In this document: positions 13,956-18,835 of the stretch, piece after piece | How positions within the stretch are numbered: position 1 is the stretch's first letter | How the letters are laid out: each line of letters starts with the position of its first letter | NCBI GenBank assembly: GCA_014846175.1 | Contig: RKAV01000082.1 | Coordinates: forward strand, 1-18,835 | Reading direction: 5' to 3' | Length of the DNA: 18,835 nucleotides | DNA from: a bacterium | GTDB lineage: Bacteria > Bacillota_I > Bacilli_A > RF39 > UBA660 | Notes under the pieces: model-generated | Seen by the model: the letters and a program-made list of their open reading frames with translations, nothing else | What the model was told of the DNA's origin: nothing | Databases searched by the model: none | Translations under genes and position numbers: made by a program

Positions 13956-14313
13956 AAAGTAATGGATTATTATAATTTATTATGAATACAATAATCAGTA
14001 TAAATGAACAAACAATTATTAATAATTTCTTATATTTATTTAACCAAGTTATTAACAAATTTTCTTTGTTAAATATAATAAATAATAAATATATACAAAA
14101 AGATATTAAAATAGGTATACATAAGATATTGTAGGATAAGCTTTTTAAAATATCTAGATTAAATAAAGCAATAAATCCCCTTGTTAAACCACAACCAGGA
14201 CATGGGACTTTAAAAATCCTATAAAAAGGGCATATTCTAATATTAAATATACTTAATATTAGAGATAATACCCCAAGTATCAAAATATCTAGAATTAACC
14301 ATTTAGATTTCAT
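13951..14313 (-). CDS. DUF2752 family membrane protein
   Basis: A 120-residue membrane protein with hydrophobic segments at about 5-24, 62-81 and 94-113. The family hallmark lies between the first two: C28-P-F-Y, then C38-P-G-C41-G-L-T-R-G, a conserved Cys-rich loop of unknown function. DUF2752 genes are often found next to TM2-domain genes, as here. Its ATG is one base after the stop of the TM2 gene with no clear ribosome binding site, which argues for translational coupling. Function unknown; no catalytic motif is recognised beyond the conserved cysteines. Confidence 0.85.
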   Translation of the reverse strand: MKSKWLILDILILGVLSLILSIFNIRICPFYRIFKVPCPGCGLTRGFIALFNLDILKSLSYNILCIPILISFCIYLLFIIFNKENLLITWLNKYKKLLIIVCSFILIIVFIINYNNPLLY

Positions 14314-14314
14314 C

Positions 14315-14650
14315 TTAAATAATCATTGATAACGTTGCTAAATTTTTTTGTTTAGTTTTTTTACTAATTGTAAACCAATCAATGATAGTTAAAACACCAC
14401 AACATCCACCTGTTAATAGTTTTAAAACACCCATTCCAGTATCACCTAACATAAATCTGTCAATTCCAAGTGCTCCTAAAAATATGGAAACTAATAATAA
14501 AGTTGTTGGATCTTTTAACTCACATGCTTGAACAGTTAAAAAAGCACTATCATCAGCTTGTTCTAGTTTCTGCCTAATAATTGGAATTGCTGATGGTTCA
14601 AAATATTTAGCATTGGTAGTTAAATATAAATCAATTTTTTGTTTGTCCAT
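14315..14650 (-). CDS. TM2-domain membrane protein
   Basis: A 111-residue protein with a polar N-terminal helix region (1-45) and a TM2 domain (about 48-96): two membrane helices joined by the signature GIDRFMLGDTGMGVLKLLTGG (62-82) and closing IIDWF. TM2 proteins are widespread, small and functionally unclear in bacteria. The start ATG follows AAAGGAG, and a good promoter lies upstream on the minus strand. It is the first gene of a two-gene operon with the DUF2752 protein. Confidence 0.9.
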   Translation of the reverse strand: MDKQKIDLYLTTNAKYFEPSAIPIIRQKLEQADDSAFLTVQACELKDPTTLLLVSIFLGALGIDRFMLGDTGMGVLKLLTGGCCGVLTIIDWFTISKKTKQKNLATLSMII

Positions 14651-14674
14651 AATTTACTCCTTTCTTATAAATAG

Positions 14675-14703
14675 AGTATAACTTAAAAATTAGAATTTGT
14701 GAA
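14675..14703 (-). promoter_or_regulatory. Promoter of the TM2-DUF2752 operon
   Basis: Read on the minus strand: TTCACA (14698-14703), a 17-base spacer and TATACT (14675-14680), each 5/6 to consensus, placed about 25 bases before the start codon. Confidence 0.75.
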
Positions 14704-14743
14704 TACTTAATTTAATTTTTAACTCTATTTTGAATTAAGTTAT
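14678..14743. repeat. Inverted repeat ATAACTTAA...TTAAGTTAT in the divergent promoter region
   Basis: A perfect 9-bp inverted repeat (14678-14686 and 14735-14743) whose arms touch the -10 boxes of the two divergent promoters. It could bind one regulator at both promoters, or it may be a shared promoter-proximal sequence. Confidence 0.45.
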
Positions 14744-14751
14744 GATATAAT
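14743..14751 (+). promoter_or_regulatory. Extended -10 promoter of the DUF2628-like gene
   Basis: TGATATAAT (14743-14751) is a TGn extended -10 with a perfect TATAAT. No good -35 box is present at 16-18 bases, as is common for extended -10 promoters. The RBS AAGGAG follows at 14770-14775. Confidence 0.6.
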
Positions 14752-14786
14752 CACTATAGACTAATAATAAAGGAGTGTACTACGGT

Positions 14787-16043
14787 ATGAATGATTACAA
14801 TAATGAAAATTCTGCAGGAACAAATACAAATAATTATCAATCTAATAACGATATATCATCAACACCAGATATATTACAAATGTATTCCACTACTATGTCT
14901 AATAATTATAAGAATCAAACGCAAATAGATAATTCTAACAATATAAATAAAATGTCTCTTGAATCATTGCTTGCACCTGAACCTGCTAAGAAAACGTTAC
15001 CACAAATGCCTACTGATGAAGAACTATTAAAGATATTTATAGGTAAAAACTATGAAAAAATAACTAAAAGACCATTTAACTTTGCCGGTTTCTTTTTTAC
15101 AAATTTCTATTTATTTTATAGAAAAATGTTTGGTTTTGGAATAATTATATTCTTACTAAATGTGGCAATAGCAACTATTTTTGATAAGTTTTACCTTACT
15201 TTGATACTTAATGTTATTGTTGGATTCTTAGTAAATAAAGTATACTTATTATCTGCTAAGAAAAAAATAGCAATGATAAAAGTATCTAATAAAAATAATG
15301 AAGAAGAATTAAAGAAAGTTTGTGCCATCAGGGGTGGAACTAGTATTGGTAAAATATTATTAGGGATAGTTACAGAACTAATTCTTGGAATTATTATATT
15401 ATTTACCATGGTATTTTTGGGCTTAGGTAATGATTTTGTAAAACAGTTTAATCTTGATAAATTACCTAAAATAATAACTGATAGATTACCAATAGGTGCT
15501 AATACATTATTAGAAGATGTTAGTGTAAATGGTTATGGATGTATAAACTCTAAGTGTAATGTTAATATAGTAACAGCTGATGGTAAAACAGAAAATTATT
15601 TGTTAGATACTAGTAATAATGAATTATTTAGTAAATTAGGTGATTATAAAGATTATATTAAACTAAATATATATTATGTAATTAAAGGTGAAACTAAAAC
15701 TATTGTTGATTATAAAATGTATTTAAAATCAACTAATAAAGAAATTACTGATGTAAAAACTGAAAATGAATTACGTGATAAGATAGGATTGTATTCAGTT
15801 GGAAATCATACTGATACATTTACTTTAATTGAGGTAGGTGCAACTGGTTTTGTTTCTAATGATAATGATGCATATATGTATACAAACTATAAATTCACTG
15901 ACAGTAAAGGTACTGAATATGAAATGAAATATATTAATGATGATAATTCATTAAACTTAGTAGAAGGAAATAGCTATACCATTACATTTGAAGTAGCTGA
16001 AGACACTTTTGGTTATGAGTTTACAATTAAATCTATTAATTAA
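14787..16043 (+). CDS. DUF2628-like membrane protein with extracellular C-terminal domain
   Basis: A 418-residue protein in three parts. Residues 1-80 are Asn/Ser-rich and disordered. Residues about 95-165 match the DUF2628 pattern, FNFAGFFFTNFYLFYRKMFG, with two or three membrane segments, and a further helix lies at about 186-212. Residues 215-418 form a polar, strand-rich domain, probably extracellular, with a lone cysteine pair (GYGCINSKCNV). I chose ATG 14787; the earlier in-frame GTG at 14775 overlaps the AAGGAG ribosome binding site. It is a single-gene unit with its own promoter and terminator, next to two other small membrane-protein genes. The function of the family is unknown. Confidence 0.7.
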   Translation: MNDYNNENSAGTNTNNYQSNNDISSTPDILQMYSTTMSNNYKNQTQIDNSNNINKMSLESLLAPEPAKKTLPQMPTDEELLKIFIGKNYEKITKRPFNFAGFFFTNFYLFYRKMFGFGIIIFLLNVAIATIFDKFYLTLILNVIVGFLVNKVYLLSAKKKIAMIKVSNKNNEEELKKVCAIRGGTSIGKILLGIVTELILGIIILFTMVFLGLGNDFVKQFNLDKLPKIITDRLPIGANTLLEDVSVNGYGCINSKCNVNIVTADGKTENYLLDTSNNELFSKLGDYKDYIKLNIYYVIKGETKTIVDYKMYLKSTNKEITDVKTENELRDKIGLYSVGNHTDTFTLIEVGATGFVSNDNDAYMYTNYKFTDSKGTEYEMKYINDDNSLNLVEGNSYTITFEVAEDTFGYEFTIKSIN

Positions 16044-16046
16044 TAA

Positions 16047-16085
16047 AAAACTATATGGACTAGAATTTTTATTCCATATAGTTTT
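16047..16085. terminator. Bidirectional terminator between convergent genes
   Basis: AAAACTATATGGA (16047-16059) pairs perfectly with TCCATATAGTTTT (16073-16085) around a 13-base loop, with A on the left and T on the right. It can serve both the DUF2628-like gene and the zinc-ribbon gene; the right arm is inside the end of the latter. Confidence 0.8.
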
Positions 16086-16689
16086 CTTTAACATTTCCCG
16101 TAAGCAATTCATTAATTGTTTGAATTATATTTAATATAGATTTTCTTACAAAGATGTATATAAGCGAGTTAATTATAATTAAAACTAATCCTATTACTAA
16201 ATCAATTAAATAGTTCTTTGAAGAAATGGCAACAACTTTATCTGGATGTTTATTATCATATTTCAGTAATATGATATCATTGAATGTTTTAACATCACCA
16301 AAATTTTTTGTAGTATATTTATAAGTCTTATTATTTATATTATATTTATAAATGGCATTACATATATTAACGTTATTATCCGTATTTAGGCAATTAACAT
16401 AAGAAACCTTTCTTCCTTCAACTTTTAAATAATCTTTACTAGCTATTGTATCAAAAGTAATATGATAGGTGGCATTTCCAACAAGAAATAGTCCAACTAA
16501 AAGACAAGGTAAAAATATAAGTGCTATCAATATTTTACTGATGATTTTTTCTTTTTTAATCCTTGACTTGATAAACTTTTCTCGCTCCTTATCTATAACA
16601 TCGGTATTTAATTTAACATTACAAAATTCACATCTGATATTAGTAATTTTATTTGCTTGTCCACAATTCTTACATCTTATAATATACAT
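16069..16689 (-). CDS. Zinc-ribbon membrane protein with DUF3592-like region
   Basis: A 206-residue protein. The N-terminus has a zinc ribbon, C6-x2-C9-x10-C20-x2-C23. A membrane helix (about 51-73) is followed by an extracytoplasmic domain (about 75-155) whose Tyr-rich strands and ending LLKYDNKHPDKVVAI resemble DUF3592. A second membrane helix is at about 160-180 and a short cytoplasmic tail follows. The start ATG follows AAAGGAG. It lies 11 bases after the DUF2207-like gene and closes the lemA operon. The zinc ribbon is clear; the DUF3592 assignment is by pattern and less sure. Its job is unknown. Confidence 0.65.
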   Translation of the reverse strand: MYIIRCKNCGQANKITNIRCEFCNVKLNTDVIDKEREKFIKSRIKKEKIISKILIALIFLPCLLVGLFLVGNATYHITFDTIASKDYLKVEGRKVSYVNCLNTDNNVNICNAIYKYNINNKTYKYTTKNFGDVKTFNDIILLKYDNKHPDKVVAISSKNYLIDLVIGLVLIIINSLIYIFVRKSILNIIQTINELLTGNVKENYME

Positions 16690-16700
16690 ATTTACTCCTT

Positions 16701-17969
16701 TTAATTAATGTTATCATTTTCAAGACGAAACATCATACTATATTCAAGTACTGGCATAGAATAGAGGAAAAATTGACGAAATGTATCAAAACTAAACTCT
16801 TTTAAACAACCATACCAACAAGGAGCTGTAATAGGAATGTTTTCAAACTTATCTATCCACTTACTAGCAAGTCCGAATGAATAAGCATAAGGTAAAATAT
16901 CATAAAAATAGTTTGGATTTTGAGCAACAAGTGTTTCTAATTTTGATTTATCTGCTGTTAAAATAAAATTTCTTAAACCAACTATTTTTCTAAACAATTG
17001 TTTTCCATATTCTGTTCTTCTTCGTAAATAGAAGAAACATAAAGTCATTCCAATTATACAAATCATTCCAATAATGTAGGTACAAAGATAGAATACATTT
17101 GACATTAAGTGTTGTATAAAAAATAGTAGCCATGGAATTGAGATGACTATAAATATAAATATAGCTGATAAGTATTCCATTAAATCTTTGATTCTAAAAC
17201 CATATATATATACTCTTCCTATGAATTCAAATAAGCAAAAGCTAAAATAACCAAAAGATATTGTAGAAAACATTAAGATTAGAGAGGAACCTTTAGATTC
17301 TGTTATTGGTAATATAATTATTGCAAGATAGGATATAATAATCATTAAAATAATTGCAAATTTTTGCCATTGAACTTTTTTAAAAATACTTTCTTTATTC
17401 TCCTTACAATTTATCATATTATCTAATATATTATTTGCCTGAAAATGATATCTATTATATAAATCATCCGATGTAACTACATTATCATCATCAGACCGCC
17501 CATGTCTTATTAAACTTTCTAGTAATTTTTTCTCAATAGTATTATTACCATCATAATCTTTTAATTTAGTTACTTTAACAATATATTCTTTATGATTATG
17601 TGCAGATTTTTCTATCGTCTTTGTTATTTTTATATATCCCTGATTTCCTAGATAGATGAGTAGGGAAGCTAAATCGAGTTTATCAGCTTTTCCTTTATAT
17701 AAAAAACCTACTTCTAAACTATTAAAACCTTCTGGTGGATAAAATTCTATCGCCTTATGTATTTTTTCTTCTTTGCCATATTTATACCATAAAATTACTG
17801 AACAAATTAAGCATATTACCGGTAAAAGAAGAACAATTATTTTTATATTAATATTATTTGAAATGGCACTATTGTATAAATTAGTAGAATCTGCTGCATA
17901 AATATTTGGTATATAACCTAATATTACTAAAAATATTAATATAAAATTTAGTTTCCTTCTTTTTTTCAT
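16701..17969 (-). CDS. DUF2207-type membrane protein, shortened N-terminus
   Basis: A 422-residue protein with a signal peptide (1-25, ending NIYAADS), then almost at once a membrane helix (about 41-61). A cytoplasmic segment follows that is typical of DUF2207 proteins: YPPEGFNSLEVGFLYKGKAD, then LDLASLLIYLGNQGYIKI (about 78-120). Next come several membrane helices (about 203-315) and the C-terminal LPYAYSFGLASKWIDKF, also a family hallmark. Full-length members are near 550-600 residues because of a large extracellular N-terminal domain, which is absent here: only about 15 residues separate the signal peptide from the membrane helix. The gene is 11 bases downstream of lemA, the usual partner. 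The role is unknown. Confidence 0.8.
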   Translation of the reverse strand: MKKRRKLNFILIFLVILGYIPNIYAADSTNLYNSAISNNINIKIIVLLLPVICLICSVILWYKYGKEEKIHKAIEFYPPEGFNSLEVGFLYKGKADKLDLASLLIYLGNQGYIKITKTIEKSAHNHKEYIVKVTKLKDYDGNNTIEKKLLESLIRHGRSDDDNVVTSDDLYNRYHFQANNILDNMINCKENKESIFKKVQWQKFAIILMIIISYLAIIILPITESKGSSLILMFSTISFGYFSFCLFEFIGRVYIYGFRIKDLMEYLSAIFIFIVISIPWLLFFIQHLMSNVFYLCTYIIGMICIIGMTLCFFYLRRRTEYGKQLFRKIVGLRNFILTADKSKLETLVAQNPNYFYDILPYAYSFGLASKWIDKFENIPITAPCWYGCLKEFSFDTFRQFFLYSMPVLEYSMMFRLENDNIN

Positions 17970-17980
17970 TATTCCTCCAT

Positions 17981-18529
17981 CTATAATTCTACTTTTACAT
18001 TTTTTCTTTCCTCATTCTTAGCTTCAAACATCTTTTTTGAATGATAACCAAATATTTTTGCTATTAAACTATTAGGAAACATTTCTACCTTGTTATTATA
18101 AACTCTAACTACAGCATTATAATATTTTCTAGAATTAGCAATATCGTCTTCAATTTTTTTTAATTGTTCACTTAGATCTTTAAAATTTTCATTAGCTTTT
18201 AATTCGGGATAAGCTTGCTTTAAAGCCATGATTCTATCGATTTTAGTATTCATTTTTTCATTAGTAATTATCTTTTCTTCATTGGACATACTTTCATAAT
18301 TACTGTTTCTTAATTTTGTAACTTCACTAAATGTTTCTTGTTCGTGATTAGCATATCCTTTAACAGTTTCTACTAAGTTAGGAATTAAATCCCAACGCTT
18401 TTTTAGATAAACATCCATAGTTGCAAAAGCTTCTTTAACTTTATTATTTAAACTTACAAAACTATTATATAAAACAAAAATATAAACAATAAGTAATATG
18501 ATAACTGCCATTATAATATAAACTACCAT
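17981..18529 (-). CDS. lemA: LemA family protein
   Basis: A 182-residue LemA protein: one N-terminal membrane helix (about 2-24), then a long antiparallel helical bundle in the family pattern. The hallmarks are YNSFVSLNNKVKEAFATMDVYLKKRWDLIPNLV (about 21-53), the AYPELKANENFKDL segment, the SRKYYNAVVRVYNNKVEMFPNSLIAKIFGY stretch and the acidic/basic tail. Length is normal. The start ATG has a strong GGAGGTG, and a possible extended -10 (TGATAAAAT on the minus strand) lies upstream. It leads an operon with the DUF2207-type and zinc-ribbon genes. LemA proteins are membrane-linked with no settled function in bacteria. Confidence 0.95.
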   Translation of the reverse strand: MVVYIIMAVIILLIVYIFVLYNSFVSLNNKVKEAFATMDVYLKKRWDLIPNLVETVKGYANHEQETFSEVTKLRNSNYESMSNEEKIITNEKMNTKIDRIMALKQAYPELKANENFKDLSEQLKKIEDDIANSRKYYNAVVRVYNNKVEMFPNSLIAKIFGYHSKKMFEAKNEERKNVKVEL

Positions 18530-18601
18530 ACTTCACCTCCTACCTTAATTAAATTTTATCATATTTTTCTTTTCATACACATATAATTAATTGAAAGTTG
18601 A

Positions 18602-18630
18602 TTGACAAACTAAGTAGGGTAGTGTAAAAT
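18602..18630 (+). promoter_or_regulatory. Promoter of tRNA-Cys
   Basis: A perfect TTGACA (18602-18607), a 17-base spacer and TAAAAT (18625-18630). The leader before the tRNA includes a small hairpin, GTGCT-ACTT-AGCAC (18642-18655). Confidence 0.85.
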
Positions 18631-18666
18631 AATATTTACAAGTGCTACTTAGCACAGTGATTAATT

Positions 18667-18741
18667 GGGTCTATAGCCAAGTGGCTAAGGCGTGGGACTG
18701 CAACTCCCTGATCGTTGGTTCAAATCCGACTAGGCCCTCCA
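18667..18741 (+). tRNA. tRNA-Cys (anticodon GCA)
   Basis: The acceptor arm GGGTCTA (18667-18673) pairs with TAGGCCC (18731-18737), followed by T and an encoded CCA. The anticodon loop is CTGCAAC with GCA at 18700-18702. The T arm is GTTGG-TTCAAAT-CCGAC. The anticodon stem has a T-T mismatch at its outer pair. Confidence 0.93.
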
Positions 18742-18751
18742 GATTGATAGG

Positions 18752-18772
18752 AAACTCGAACTTTTCGAGTTT
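18752..18772 (+). other. Hairpin after tRNA-Cys
   Basis: AAACTCGAA (18752-18760) pairs with TTCGAGTTT (18764-18772) around CTT. There is no T-run after it, so it is probably a 3' processing or stability element rather than the terminator. Confidence 0.5.
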
Positions 18773-18784
18773 AAGTAATAAATG

Positions 18785-18809
18785 CTAACTAGAAATAGTT
18801 AGTTTTTTT
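18785..18809 (+). terminator. Intrinsic terminator of tRNA-Cys
   Basis: CTAACTA (18785-18791), a GAAA tetraloop and TAGTTAG (18796-18802) are followed by seven T. Confidence 0.9.
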
Positions 18810-18830
18810 GTTATTTAAGAAAGGAAAGTG

Positions 18831-18835
18831 ATGAG
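18831..18835 (+). CDS. Possible start of a gene running off the window
   Basis: ATG at 18831 follows AAAGGAAAG (18820-18828) after a terminator, which suggests a new gene begins here. Only five bases are visible, so nothing can be said of its product. Confidence 0.3.

Noticed and set aside
14730..14751. TTGAAT and TATAAT as a full promoter for the DUF2628-like gene
   Set aside because: The spacer is only 10 bases; the extended -10 alone is the better reading.

Overview
The window comes from an AT-rich (by eye roughly 70% A+T or more) low-GC Bacillota-type genome. The evidence is a type VIIb secretion (T7SSb) locus, an ftsY-ylxM neighbourhood, AGGAGG-type ribosome binding sites, AT-rich intrinsic terminators and sigma-A-like TTGACA/TATAAT promoters. 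TGA acts as a stop at the ends of ftsY, ylxM and at least two other genes, so the code is the standard one, not the Mycoplasma code. I cannot name the species; a gut-type Bacilli/Erysipelotrichia-like or RF39-like lineage is a guess from base composition and gene content.

Layout. (1) 1-8466, + strand: a T7SSb locus in the order essC, esaB/yukD, a WXG100 protein, a second small helical protein, an intergenic terminator, a third WXG100-like protein, then two adjacent paralogous genes. The paralogs share an almost identical 219-residue N-terminal half (about 94% nucleotide identity by hand count) and have unrelated C-terminal halves. The second carries five 57-bp/19-residue tandem repeats, and its stop codon lies inside a 19-bp palindrome, followed by 32 more open codons in frame. 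(2) 8467-10985, - strand: a compact three-gene ABC importer (substrate-binding protein, ATPase, permease) of the sulfonate/nitrate/thiamine-precursor class. (3) 11082-11753, + strand: a divergent protein with the R-STS-QxE signature of ADP-ribosyltransferases. (4) 11818-13758, + strand: a small HTH protein, then ftsY, a small membrane protein and ylxM. (5) tRNA-Gly(GCC) with a clear promoter and terminator. (6) 13951-16043: TM2-domain and DUF2752 proteins on the - strand, divergent from a DUF2628-like membrane protein. (7) 16069-18529, - strand: an operon of lemA, a shortened DUF2207-type protein and a zinc-ribbon membrane protein. (8) tRNA-Cys(GCA), a terminator, and the first bases of another gene.

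How it fits together. EssC is the motor and substrate receptor of the secretion machine, EsaB a cytoplasmic accessory, and the small helical proteins are likely secreted or act as partner proteins for the two larger putative substrates. EsaA, EssA and EssB are not in this window. The least familiar part is the shared-N-terminus/variable-C-terminus substrate family at 6093-8427; I do not recognise it as LXG, and no immunity gene is visible after it. The remainder is housekeeping (SRP receptor, tRNAs), nutrient import and envelope proteins of poorly known function.
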